Below, one piece after another: positions 45,690-53,984 of a DNA stretch of 64,000 bases (its first letter is position 1; each line of letters starts with the position of its first letter). The position numbers and the translations under genes are program-made. The DNA comes from Bosea sp. ANAM02. Its GTDB lineage: Bacteria; Pseudomonadota; Alphaproteobacteria; Rhizobiales; Beijerinckiaceae. The DNA is taken from the NCBI RefSeq assembly GCF_011764485.1, contig NZ_AP022849.1:186001-250000 (forward strand), read 5' to 3'. Under the pieces are notes generated by a model. It saw only the letters and a program-made list of their open reading frames with translations. It did no database searches and had not been told where the DNA came from.

Positions 45690-47384
45690 CTAACCCCCTT
45701 CACGCGCAATCCATCGGATGTTCGGCATGCTTTGTGACCGCACTGCGATCCTGTCCATCAGCTTCTTCGCGCCTGAACGGGTGGTTGGAGCGCCAAGATC
45801 ATTCAACAGCTTCTGAACTTCTCTCGCCGTTACTCCCGCCGCACCACGCTCTGAGAGGAGCTGGAAGACGTGCGCGCCCGCCTTGACGGACAGTGGTCTC
45901 CAGGTCGGATCAGGGGCTCTAAACGCTTTCACCGCAGTATCCCGGCCAAGGAGTCCCCATTTTTTGCCGTCTGTCTTGATGACCCGACCCCGGACCAAGA
46001 TTTGTCCTCGTTCCAGATCCGGAAGCGTGGCCTTTAGATGAATCGTGATCTCAGCTGCCGTAGCTGGTCGCCCTATATCCTCAAGGTAGCGTTCGATAAT
46101 CATTGTCTGGAGCGACAAGCGCGAGACCGCATCCCCCTTGAGGGCCCAATCCATTCGGCCACACCTCCGGAAACGGCTGTCACCATCCAAGATATGGCTG
46201 AGGACGGCGGGTTCCATTTTCGGGAATCCCTGAGATTCCAGGTGGGTCGCCAACCATTTTGCCGACGTCACTGGCCTCGGAATGAGAGCAGCGTGACAGG
46301 CGTCAGCCACCGAGGTGTCCTCTGAATTCGGCAGGAGGCGCCGACCTAAGACCATCTGACCAGGCATGACCACGGTTGTCGTGCCGAAGAATTTTCTCAA
46401 GTCGTGCACATCGCCGACACCAGTGGCTCGGAAGCGATTGTATACCTCGGCGCGGTCGATGGGTCCTTTCGCTCTCGTCGTCACAGCGTCGAGCCAGTCG
46501 CGCGCCGATCCCATTTTGAGTTTCTTCAGGGACATCCTGTCCGTGTCGTCCCAATCCGAAACCAGATCTTGAGCAAGCGCGCGCGCAGATGGATGTCGCT
46601 CGTAGCCGAGGACATGAGCGAACGCCTCATCCTTCGATAGCTGCGGGTCGCAGCTGATGAACCGACGGCGCAGGTTTTTGGGAATTCGCGGATCCGCCGA
46701 ACCAGCAGTCCTGAGATAATGAACGCCGCCCTGGCGGCGTAGGCAGATGGGCGCTTCAGCAAAGACGTCGATGATCCCGTCCAGCGAATAGGGCGTCAAA
46801 CCTGCTGCCCATTCGCGCTGAAGGAGATCGTTCGCCGAGACCAATCCTTCGGCCGCGGCGTGGTTTAGGTGCTCGGAGAACAGGGCCGGCCACAGGCATG
46901 CTGAACGCGTCCTCGCGCCAGCACCCCTCAGAATCTGCCTGACCCGCTCGACGCTCACGCCGGCGCGCGCTGCGATGGCCGCAATCGAATCAGAGCCGTC
47001 GGGGCTCATCCGATCCCGTACCCATCTCTGTTCGCGTTCGTCCATGATCGCAAAAGTGGATTCAACCAACCCCAACAGCGTTGGAACGGGACCTAGTTGA
47101 TCGGACCACTTCACCTCGAACGGGTCGAATCCAAGCAGAAACGGGAGGTTTCGGCGCTCGAAGGCAATGACCGCTGATTGAATTTCATCGAGGACATCTT
47201 GCTCAATCTTTTCGAAGGGAAGGATTCCGTTCGGGCCCCAAGGGATCTCGCCCACCACCGAGATCCCGGCGTCCTCAAGCCGATTCGACGGTCGGGTTGG
47301 AAGCGCTAGCCTTTCGAGTGGGACCGCGAGCATCGCAGGGCGCAGTGCCTTCGAGGCGGGGCTTTCGATGTTGATGTCGGTCAT
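45690..47384 (-). CDS. protein with alpha-CTD-like and sigma-4-like segments
   Basis: A 564-residue protein. Residues 23-78 (LERLALPTRPSNRLEDAGIS, then VVGEI) follow the RNA polymerase alpha-CTD pattern of a helix-hairpin-helix after L-x-L-x-x-R-x-x-N-x-L. Residues 114-152 (DEREQRWVRDRMS, then SIAAIAARAGVSVERVRQIL) match sigma-70 region 4.2, a -35-binding helix-turn-helix. The C-terminal 400 residues have further helical, HTH-like segments (AGVTAREVQKLLNDLGAPT) and no catalytic motif I recognise. This suggests a transcription factor touching polymerase or -35 DNA. It starts at an ATG on the minus strand, divergent from a small gene at 47520. Confidence 0.6.
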   Translation of the reverse strand: MTDINIESPASKALRPAMLAVPLERLALPTRPSNRLEDAGISVVGEIPWGPNGILPFEKIEQDVLDEIQSAVIAFERRNLPFLLGFDPFEVKWSDQLGPVPTLLGLVESTFAIMDEREQRWVRDRMSPDGSDSIAAIAARAGVSVERVRQILRGAGARTRSACLWPALFSEHLNHAAAEGLVSANDLLQREWAAGLTPYSLDGIIDVFAEAPICLRRQGGVHYLRTAGSADPRIPKNLRRRFISCDPQLSKDEAFAHVLGYERHPSARALAQDLVSDWDDTDRMSLKKLKMGSARDWLDAVTTRAKGPIDRAEVYNRFRATGVGDVHDLRKFFGTTTVVMPGQMVLGRRLLPNSEDTSVADACHAALIPRPVTSAKWLATHLESQGFPKMEPAVLSHILDGDSRFRRCGRMDWALKGDAVSRLSLQTMIIERYLEDIGRPATAAEITIHLKATLPDLERGQILVRGRVIKTDGKKWGLLGRDTAVKAFRAPDPTWRPLSVKAGAHVFQLLSERGAAGVTAREVQKLLNDLGAPTTRSGAKKLMDRIAVRSQSMPNIRWIAREGG

Positions 47385-47519
47385 TTCGATTCGATGAGCG
47401 GTTTCGTCATCCCATTGTCCGCGATGGTAGATCGAGCGACAACTTCACCTCTCACCAAGGTTTGGCTTTCGTCCTTCGGATTGGTTGCGCACCCCTTGGA
47501 AGGTCTTTAGCCTCAAGCT

Positions 47520-47804
47520 ATGGAGGCGTACCGAATGGTCGGGCAATCAGACTGGGTCGTTCGTCTGGCTCGTGGCGGCAAATTTGCCGGAACCGCCCGA
47601 GTACGAGGTTCCGATATCGAGGATGTCCGCAAGCGGGCCGCGCTCGCATTTCCGGAATGCGAGATACGGGGCGTTCGACAGGCGAACCAGGGAGAGTTCG
47701 AACCCCGATTGTCGAGACCCATGGCAATGATGGAATCGCCAGAAACGGCAATCGCAGCGGCTATGCGTCGGGCCCAAGAGGAGGCCCGCCGGTTGAGCGG
47801 TTAG
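47520..47804 (+). CDS. small hypothetical protein
   Basis: A 94-residue protein (MEAYRMVGQSDWVVRLARGG) with a small beta domain followed by a helical Ala/Arg/Glu-rich tail (AIAAAMRRAQEEARRLSG). The end overlaps the convergent gene by 4 bases. No family is recognised. It is divergent from the alpha-CTD/sigma-4-like gene. Confidence 0.5.
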   Translation: MEAYRMVGQSDWVVRLARGGKFAGTARVRGSDIEDVRKRAALAFPECEIRGVRQANQGEFEPRLSRPMAMMESPETAIAAAMRRAQEEARRLSG

Positions 47805-48739
47805 GCGGCCATAGCCTTTCGGCAGATGTAGCTACGGTTCTGTCGAGACCCATCGAGCGGAGTGATGACGCCAGCCTTGATCAGCTTGTCGATGATGAGG
47901 CGCGCGCCAAAATCGCTTGACCCAATCGCGCCGGCGATATCCTGGGCTGTCTGAATTGGCCGCTGCAGGAAGAGCTCGATTGTTGGGCCGCTGCGCGACG
48001 TTTCGCGTTCACGCGGGAGAAGCGCTGCCAGGTCGGCCTTGACCCGAGCGAGCGTGTTGAGCGCTTCATATGAACGCGATGCGCTTTCCTCAACCGCGGC
48101 GTAGAAGTGAAGGAGCCAGGACTCCGCGTCCACGACTGCCTCGTTGGTTCGATCTGCGTCGCGTGCCAACGCGCGGGCAAGGCCGCATTGGACCAACGGC
48201 GCCTTGAAAGCTCGCTGGATCAAGAATGGCGCGAGGAGCAGGGCCATTCGTTTGCCCCGGCCGTCGAATGCGCGACCAACCCAGATCTGCCGAACACATT
48301 CGGCGACCACTTCTGGCGTTGGAGTGGTCAAGGCGCTTCGGATCGGCGCGAGGATCTCGTTGATGGATGCTTCATGCCGCCACTGCGCGGCGCCGACGTC
48401 GCGGTGTCGGTTCGACCTCTCGGACTCTCCCCAGATAGCAGCGATCCAATCCAGAGGATCTTCGTCGCTGGCAGGGCCGGCGATCGAGCGGAGAATAGCG
48501 CTGTGAATGCATGGAGCCAGCCGCTGCTTCAGCGTCGAGAGCTCGTAGAGGTCATCGATCAGTAGATGACACAGCGTGGCTTCCTGCAGGAGCTCGCCTT
48601 CGGAGGCCTGCATTACCGCAAGGGTTTCTGACCGCGCAAACCACGCTCGCGCGATCTCAGGATTGCGGAAGTGCCTAGTGTATTCGTCAAGCCGGGCCAT
48701 GGCCGCGAAGGCCGCGGCCAATGCATGGGCCTCGGTCAA
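47801..48739 (-). CDS. degenerate Fic/DUF1612-like protein with C-terminal HTH
   Basis: A 312-residue helical protein from a TTG with AGGAG seven bases upstream. Residues near 175-190 read RAFDGRGKRMALLLAPFLI, recalling the Fic motif HPFxxGNGR but lacking its catalytic His. The C-terminus (RPIQTAQDIAGAIGSSDFGA, then LIDKLIKAGVITPLDG) is a winged helix. This layout also fits the DUF1612 HTH family of rhizobial plasmids. If it is Fic-derived it should lack AMP-transfer activity. The start overlaps an AAGGATTG element at 48738-48745. Confidence 0.45.
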   Translation of the reverse strand: MTEAHALAAAFAAMARLDEYTRHFRNPEIARAWFARSETLAVMQASEGELLQEATLCHLLIDDLYELSTLKQRLAPCIHSAILRSIAGPASDEDPLDWIAAIWGESERSNRHRDVGAAQWRHEASINEILAPIRSALTTPTPEVVAECVRQIWVGRAFDGRGKRMALLLAPFLIQRAFKAPLVQCGLARALARDADRTNEAVVDAESWLLHFYAAVEESASRSYEALNTLARVKADLAALLPRERETSRSGPTIELFLQRPIQTAQDIAGAIGSSDFGARLIIDKLIKAGVITPLDGSRQNRSYICRKAMAA

Positions 48740-48748
48740 GGATTGCTC

Positions 48749-49597
48749 CTAGTTCAGCGTCGGCGGAATCGAGTCCGTCGCTTCCTGGGAACGAGTCTCC
48801 ACCGGAATTCCGATGTTGACCAGTGTGTGAGCGATCGCGTCACGGACGAGGTTCGCCAACTCGACGAGATCTAGCGTTTCAGGCGCCAGTTTCGCTCTCG
48901 TCTGAGTTTCCTTCGAGACGAGGTCGGCAAGCGGGAACCATGCCGGGTACTGCGTCGCGGTCTGCCCGGTCGCGTTCCAGCTGCCAGCATGGATCGAGGC
49001 CAGGCCAGCGAAGCTGCGGGCAGCACAGCGCTCGACAAATTCGTGGTCGCCCGTTCGGTGAATTGCGATCGACGCAGCGAGCTGCATCAACCACGGCATC
49101 ATATCCGCGAGGTTGCCGGTGCATTGGATCGGGAACAGGCTCGCGACATAGTAGGCAAGGTCTGAGGCGACGACCTCGTCGAACTCCGCAGGCGAGCCAT
49201 CCCATGCCACCATGGATGGGCCCAGGCCGACGATCAGGTCCATGGGACTGAGTTCCCAGCCGATCTGATCGGCAAGCGCCTGCGCCAATTCGGGCTCGAA
49301 GCCGGAGATCGTCAGCTGCCGTGGCGAGCGGCCTTCCTCGGCCCCGACCTGCGGATCGTAATAGAAGCGGAGAGAGTGCGAGGTCCCCGCGAGCAATCGC
49401 TCTGCGGCCTCCCGATACTGCTTGGCCACCTCTGAGGCGTGAGCGGCGATGTCGTGACCGTCGCCGACGGCGGCTTCAGCGCGGTTCAGTTCGTGGTCGA
49501 CTGTGACAGCAGGCAATCGATCCTGCTCTGATTGGCTCCCCGTCCAGAAGCTTGGGTCCCGGCCTGCTGGCCCCTCGGCGTTATTCTCACGCGGCAT
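48749..49597 (-). CDS. hypothetical protein
   Basis: A 282-residue protein. I use the ATG at 49597 (MPRENNAEGPAGRD) because GAGGAG lies upstream. The protein is acidic and helical, with a central stretch SDLAYYVASLFPIQCTGNLA and a C-terminal helix pair. No signal peptide, nucleotide loop or metal motif is seen. It is nine bases upstream of the Fic/DUF1612-like gene and probably cotranscribed with it. Confidence 0.55.
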   Translation of the reverse strand: MPRENNAEGPAGRDPSFWTGSQSEQDRLPAVTVDHELNRAEAAVGDGHDIAAHASEVAKQYREAAERLLAGTSHSLRFYYDPQVGAEEGRSPRQLTISGFEPELAQALADQIGWELSPMDLIVGLGPSMVAWDGSPAEFDEVVASDLAYYVASLFPIQCTGNLADMMPWLMQLAASIAIHRTGDHEFVERCAARSFAGLASIHAGSWNATGQTATQYPAWFPLADLVSKETQTRAKLAPETLDLVELANLVRDAIAHTLVNIGIPVETRSQEATDSIPPTLN

Positions 49598-49662
49598 TTT
49601 AGGCTCCTCGAACCGGCTCACACCTAGAAATGGTGCGGAAATTCCTGCCGGCAATCCTCAAC

Positions 49663-49686
49663 GCAAGTTAATCCTCATTAACTTGC
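49663..49686. repeat. inverted repeat 1, recombinase core-like site
   Basis: GCAAGTTAA (49663-49671), spacer TCCTCA, TTAACTTGC (49678-49686): a perfect 9-base inverted repeat with a 6-base spacer. Size and symmetry match the core of a tyrosine recombinase site (two binding arms and a 6-8 base crossover region). A near copy is at 49866-49889. Confidence 0.6.
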
Positions 49687-49865
49687 TCTTCCTCGTAACA
49701 AAACAATCCTCAAAACTCGGTGAATCCGCCATGGATTGAGCGAGCTGATATCCTTGCTATGTCCGATAATCCCCTCTTCTCGGTCTCCAATCCGTAGCCC
49801 CTCACAATGGCCTCTGCAAGGTCCATTTTCGGCCTCCGAGACCGCTGTTTTCGTTGATAGCAAGA

Positions 49866-49889
49866 GCAAGCTAAGGCGAGTTAGCTTGC
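49866..49889. repeat. inverted repeat 2, recombinase core-like site
   Basis: GCAAGCTAA (49866-49874), spacer GGCGAG, TTAGCTTGC (49881-49889): perfect 9-base arms and a 6-base spacer, differing from repeat 1 by one symmetric base pair in each arm and in the spacer. It is 203 bases from repeat 1 and 165 bases before the integrase start used here. Confidence 0.6.
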
Positions 49890-49987
49890 AATCGTCAAAT
49901 TTGAACCAATTTGGCGCCGGATCGTTCGCATATGCCTTGATAAGGAGTTCTCGTGCCCGCCGAGGCCTCTCCAGGGCGCTTCAGGCA

Positions 49988-50040
49988 AGATCCTTCTTGC
50001 TCCGTGCAAGGATTTCCCCGATCCTTTCGGTTAATCCTTG
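49988..50040 (+). promoter_or_regulatory. cluster of AATCCTT-type elements before integrase
   Basis: AAGATCCTT (to 49995), AAGGATTT (50008-50015), GATCCTTT (50020-50027) and AATCCTTG (50033-50040) are packed in about 50 bases just before the TTG at 50054. This is the densest cluster in the window and supports a control region at this place. Confidence 0.5.
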
Positions 50041-50053
50041 GAGAATTGCTGCT

Positions 50054-51076
50054 TTGGATATCCCTGGGAGCGCACTGGCCCCCGTCCCGGCCGCCGGGCT
50101 TCCCGCGGACCTGGGCGATGCCGTTCGGCGCATTCTCGAAGAAGGAAGTGCTGCCAGCACTCGGCGCGCCTACGCGTCCGACCTCCGCTACTGGCTGGGG
50201 TGGGCAGATCTCAACGCGATCTCCGTGCTCCCGTGCTCGGTCGAGCACGCCATGATGTTCATCGTGCACCATGTCGACGAGATGCCGTCACATATCGATG
50301 CCGGCCTGGTCGCGCTCGGGGTGAAGAAGGGCTCGGGCCTACCCGCGCTGTCGTCTCTCCGCCGGAAGATTGCTGCGATGTCCGCAGTCCATCGCGCGCG
50401 CGGCTATGCGAACCCTTTCGAGGATCCACGGTTTCGAATGCTGATGAGCAAGGCCGGGCGCGTCGCTCTCAAGCGGACTGGCTACGCGACCAATCGGAAG
50501 ACGGCGCTGGTGCTGGAGCAATTGGAGCCCCTGCTGGCCACGTGCCAGGGAGATATCCGCGGCTTGCGGGATCGCGCAATCCTGCTGTTCGCTTTTGGAA
50601 GCGGGGGACGCCGGCGCTCAGAAGTCGCCTCGGCGGTGTGCGAGCGCCTTACCGGTCACGGAGAGGAATACGTCTACCTGCTCGGCGTCACCAAAACTCA
50701 TCAGGACGGCGATGCTGGTTCCGTCCCCGTTGCTGGCCGCGCCGCGATTGCTCTTCGAGCCTGGCTCGATGCATCCGGTATCAGCAAGGGGCCAATCTTC
50801 CGCGGCGTTGGTCAGAATGGTGTGATCCTCGATCGCGCGATCAGCGATCGCCAGATCAACCGGATCGTGAAGGCGCGCGCGAAGGCGGCTGGCTTCGATC
50901 CGTCGGCATTCGGCGCGCACTCCCTGCGGTCAGGCTTCATGACCGAGACTGGCCTGCAGGGCATCAGCTTGATGGAGGCGATGGAGCTGTCGACCCATCG
51001 CGATGTTCGTGTGGCTGCTCGCTACCATCAGGCGGGTCGCGGCCTTCGTAACAAGGCTGCACGCTTGCTGGATTGA
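50054..51076 (+). CDS. tyrosine recombinase/integrase
   Basis: A site-specific recombinase of about 340 residues. The N-terminal SAM-like core-binding domain is at SAASTRRAYASDLRYWLGWA. Catalytic residues are in GGRRRSEVASA (Arg I), GAHSLRSGFMTE (His-x-x-Arg II) and STHRDVRVAARYHQAG (His and the nucleophilic Tyr). The start is uncertain: the frame is open from 49736, but the first 100 codons read poorly and overlap the inverted repeats and AATCCTT cluster. TTG at 50054 with GGAG upstream gives a normal length. Another start, GTG at 49953 with a strong AAGGAG, is in a different frame. It probably moves or resolves this element. Confidence 0.8.
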   Translation: MDIPGSALAPVPAAGLPADLGDAVRRILEEGSAASTRRAYASDLRYWLGWADLNAISVLPCSVEHAMMFIVHHVDEMPSHIDAGLVALGVKKGSGLPALSSLRRKIAAMSAVHRARGYANPFEDPRFRMLMSKAGRVALKRTGYATNRKTALVLEQLEPLLATCQGDIRGLRDRAILLFAFGSGGRRRSEVASAVCERLTGHGEEYVYLLGVTKTHQDGDAGSVPVAGRAAIALRAWLDASGISKGPIFRGVGQNGVILDRAISDRQINRIVKARAKAAGFDPSAFGAHSLRSGFMTETGLQGISLMEAMELSTHRDVRVAARYHQAGRGLRNKAARLLD

Positions 51077-51124
51077 GCGCGCGGGCCGATCTGCTACCAG
51101 CCGCGAACGGCCTTTTGAAGCGCA

Positions 51125-53554
51125 TCAGCCCATTGCAGGCCGCACCCCCTCTTGGTCCAACCAAGCGCCGAAGGTTCTTTCCAGCTCGTCGATGCGCTCG
51201 CCGTTCACCTCGCGCACGCCGTCGGCACGTAGCTCGACCGCCTCGCTTCGAGCGTCATCACTGAGCGAGTCGAGCAGACGCTCGGCTGGGCGAGAACCGT
51301 TTCCCTTGTCGAGCGCCACGATCCTGGTGCGGCCTCGGCCGTAGAGACGGTCGATCAGCTGAATCGAGGCATCGATCTCACGGTTGATCTCGCGCAGCCT
51401 TTTCGGCGTGAGGCCCATTTGGATCTCGGTAAGCGCCGATGCGAAAGCGGAGTTGTGGTCCTGAGGAGCGTACACATGGGCACATTCGTGGGCCGCGAGC
51501 GCGATGATCGAATGCCGGTCGTCAGCGTTGCTGGCGCTGTACCGGAGCTGGCACTCCTGATCGAGCGGGTTGAGCAGGAAATAGCGCAGCTCTTCTCGGG
51601 CGTCCGGGCGATGGAAGACTGCCTCAGGAATGCTGTAACCGTAGTCGCCAGAGAGGGACAGCCACTGGTGCCGCGGCATAGCGAGGACCCAGCCCACCGA
51701 ATACGGGAATGATGGCGTCTTCGGCAGCCTTTCGGAGCAGATGGCAAGGCACTGCTGGACCGCGACCTGCCACACCGCAAGAAGCTTTCTCGCCTGGAGC
51801 CCCTCGCCCTGCGGCAGATTCCAATTGCGAGGATCGTGGCGCCTGCCCTGAGCATGGAACGCGCGCGTCAGCTTCTTTGCAGCGACGGGGTCGAGCCTCT
51901 CGTCAGGCTGCAGGTTCTCCTTATAAATCGGGACATCGTGCAGATCCGAAAGCTTATCCCTGTTGGCCGCAGATTCCGCCTCGTCCGCCAGCGCCTGGTG
52001 GAGCTTGATCGAGTTGACGAGGTGTCCGAGCAGGGAGCCGGAAGCGACCTCCATTGCCTTCCGCGGTCCATAGCGATCGAGCGCAGTGAGAAACGCCTCG
52101 CTCTGCTGCCGGCCGGGGAAGCGTTCAAGGATTGTGCCGTCGACCGTTCCACGGCCTTTGAGGCCCTCGAAGAGCTTGTTGAACTCCGCCGCGGGCACGT
52201 TTTCGAGCCCGTCCTTGGTGAAGCTGTCATACTGCCAATCGCTGTACCAGATATGCTGGCTCGCTTCGACCCGCTCGGCGAGGCGCTTGCTGCGGCTGGT
52301 CCTGAAACCGGTGACGGCCGTCGGCGCGGCGAAATCGACCTCTACCTTTTCAGGACGAGAGCTGAGCAGGCCCTTGCCGCCCTGAAGGACGGTGAATTCG
52401 GTCTTCGGCTTGCCGCGCAGGGCCGCATCGGTGTCGGTAGCCATGCGCTGGGAGAATTCCTCCAGCGCGGTCTTATACTCGTCCCGCAGTGCATCCCGGT
52501 TGGAGGTCATGACCTCGCGAGCCAGTGAGGGACTGAGTTCCAGGATGAGCGTGTGCTCGGTGTTGCCTGAGCTCGTTTCGAACATGAGAGCGCCGGATGA
52601 GCGCACGAGGATTTTTCCTGCCGGCAACCCATGGTCCGACTTGGGGTCGACCAGCTTCATCTCGCCGAACGCAATGTCGGATGCACCGTCGCCGGCCGGC
52701 AGGATCTCGATCTTGGTGTTCTCGCGCCAGGTCTCGGGAATGCGATCATTGTCGACCCGCGCCAGGATCTTGGCAGCAGGCTTCACCGCGACCTTCTTCG
52801 TCTCGATCAATTCGCCGTTCAGGGTGACCTTCGCCTTGATCGCGCTTCGGTTGAGATAGGCGACCAGCGTTTCCTTCAAGCGCTCGACCGTCGGGCGGCG
52901 CTCTGGCGACTTCGCATCCTCCGGATTGAGGTCGAGCTCGACGCGGCACCCCTTGGCCTTGCGAGGCCCCTTGGCGAGCGTCTCGTACTCCTGCTCCAGC
53001 TGATAGATCTCGCGCTGATGCAGGCGCACTGCATCCGTGTCCCCGGCAGACACCGCGGCCGCATTCCGTTCGCGAGCAAGCCCAACCCAGTGGTCGATCT
53101 CCCGGAGAGCCTGGTCACGGGACCGCAGCACGTATTCCGACCCCACACCTTGCGCCCAGCGATCACCAGTCCGGATCGAGTAGCGGGGCTGGGAGAACGT
53201 CGTCATCAGGCGAGCGCGGCCGAAGCCACCGACCGACTCTCCCGAGCTCTTCGTGGATCCATGCAGCGAGAAATAGACGTCTTCCAGGACTTCCGGCGTC
53301 ATGCCGACGCCGTCGTCCTGGTAGGCCACCCTCGTTACGATCGGGCACTCCGCTTCGCGCCCCAGAACGCCGCGTCCGAATTCGCTCGTAATCGAGATGT
53401 CGATGTTCCTGGCACCGCCATCGACGGCGTTCTGGATGAGTTCGCGATGGAGGCTTGCGGTCCAGTCCTCGTAGGCCCTGTCGCGCTCCGCGACGAAGAA
53501 GCTCCGATTGGATCGAACCTGCGCAATCGTGCCGATGATATCGCTGTCGCTCAT
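51125..53554 (-). CDS. GHKL ATPase fused to HExxH domain
   Basis: An 809-residue protein. The N-terminus is a GHKL (Hsp90/MutL/histidine kinase type) ATPase: HRELIQNAVDGGARN with Glu38, Asn42 and Asp45, then DDGVGMTPE and STKSSGESVGGFGRARLM. The middle 350 residues are unrecognised. Near the C-terminus, ALAAHECAHVYAPQDHNSAF gives H689-E690-x-x-H693 with His700 nearby, a zinc protease signature. I do not know a named family with this pair. It could be a nucleotide-gated protease, for defence or protein quality control. It is ten bases upstream of no plus-strand gene; the small gene at 53564 precedes it in the same transcript. Confidence 0.65.
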   Translation of the reverse strand: MSDSDIIGTIAQVRSNRSFFVAERDRAYEDWTASLHRELIQNAVDGGARNIDISITSEFGRGVLGREAECPIVTRVAYQDDGVGMTPEVLEDVYFSLHGSTKSSGESVGGFGRARLMTTFSQPRYSIRTGDRWAQGVGSEYVLRSRDQALREIDHWVGLARERNAAAVSAGDTDAVRLHQREIYQLEQEYETLAKGPRKAKGCRVELDLNPEDAKSPERRPTVERLKETLVAYLNRSAIKAKVTLNGELIETKKVAVKPAAKILARVDNDRIPETWRENTKIEILPAGDGASDIAFGEMKLVDPKSDHGLPAGKILVRSSGALMFETSSGNTEHTLILELSPSLAREVMTSNRDALRDEYKTALEEFSQRMATDTDAALRGKPKTEFTVLQGGKGLLSSRPEKVEVDFAAPTAVTGFRTSRSKRLAERVEASQHIWYSDWQYDSFTKDGLENVPAAEFNKLFEGLKGRGTVDGTILERFPGRQQSEAFLTALDRYGPRKAMEVASGSLLGHLVNSIKLHQALADEAESAANRDKLSDLHDVPIYKENLQPDERLDPVAAKKLTRAFHAQGRRHDPRNWNLPQGEGLQARKLLAVWQVAVQQCLAICSERLPKTPSFPYSVGWVLAMPRHQWLSLSGDYGYSIPEAVFHRPDAREELRYFLLNPLDQECQLRYSASNADDRHSIIALAAHECAHVYAPQDHNSAFASALTEIQMGLTPKRLREINREIDASIQLIDRLYGRGRTRIVALDKGNGSRPAERLLDSLSDDARSEAVELRADGVREVNGERIDELERTFGAWLDQEGVRPAMG

Positions 53555-53563
53555 GACGCGCCC

Positions 53564-53827
53564 TCAGTTCATCAGGTGCACGACGATCGTGCCCGTCTTC
53601 ACAGGGCGCAGACCGTCCATACGAACGATCATGGCTTCCGACTGATCGATGACCTCCGCCCGTAGATCCTCCGGGATGATCTCTTCGATCTCCCTGATGG
53701 CTCCGCGCGCGAGCGCAAACAGGCACTGTCCGCCGGTGCGCTTCACAAAGAAGCCCGTAGCCGAATCGAGGGCCGGATCGTCATGGACGATCGTGATCCC
53801 TGCCTGGTTGAACGCGATATCGATCAT
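53564..53827 (-). CDS. small hypothetical protein before GHKL gene
   Basis: An 87-residue protein (MIDIAFNQAGITIVHDDPAL) of mixed alpha/beta composition with a hydrophobic C-terminal strand (TGTIVVHLMN). It lies nine bases upstream of the GHKL-HExxH gene on the same strand, so the two form an operon. It may be a partner or inhibitor of the ATPase, but no family is recognised. Confidence 0.5.
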   Translation of the reverse strand: MIDIAFNQAGITIVHDDPALDSATGFFVKRTGGQCLFALARGAIREIEEIIPEDLRAEVIDQSEAMIVRMDGLRPVKTGTIVVHLMN

Positions 53828-53918
53828 GGATTACGCCCTGGGATGAACTTCAGAGGAGGCGGTGAAAGCCACAATCCCCCACGCCGTCCTTCGGTCGGCG
53901 ACGAAATGGTAGACCGAC

Positions 53919-53947
53919 TTTCGGGAATCTGGAAGGATTGCGCTATC
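53919..53947 (+). promoter_or_regulatory. promoter-like boxes with AAGGATTG in spacer
   Basis: TTTCGG (53919-53924), 17 bases, GCTATC (53942-53947), 37 bases before 53985. GAAGGATTG lies inside the spacer. Both boxes are weak matches. Confidence 0.3.
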
Positions 53948-53984
53948 GGTCCTTTGTGTTGAATCGATTCTGGGTTCCTTTTGC

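Noticed and set aside
47976..48008. Active Fic AMP-transferase
   Set aside because: The catalytic His is absent from the RAFDGRGKR segment, so activity cannot be supported.
49736..50053. Long N-terminal extension of the integrase from 49736
   Set aside because: The first 100 codons read as Ser/Arg-rich non-coding sequence and would cover both the second inverted repeat and the motif cluster; start at 50054 is preferred, though not proved.
49953..50255. Separate gene from GTG 49953 with a strong AAGGAG
   Set aside because: Product is Pro/Arg/Ser-rich, in another frame, and overlaps the coding core of the integrase.
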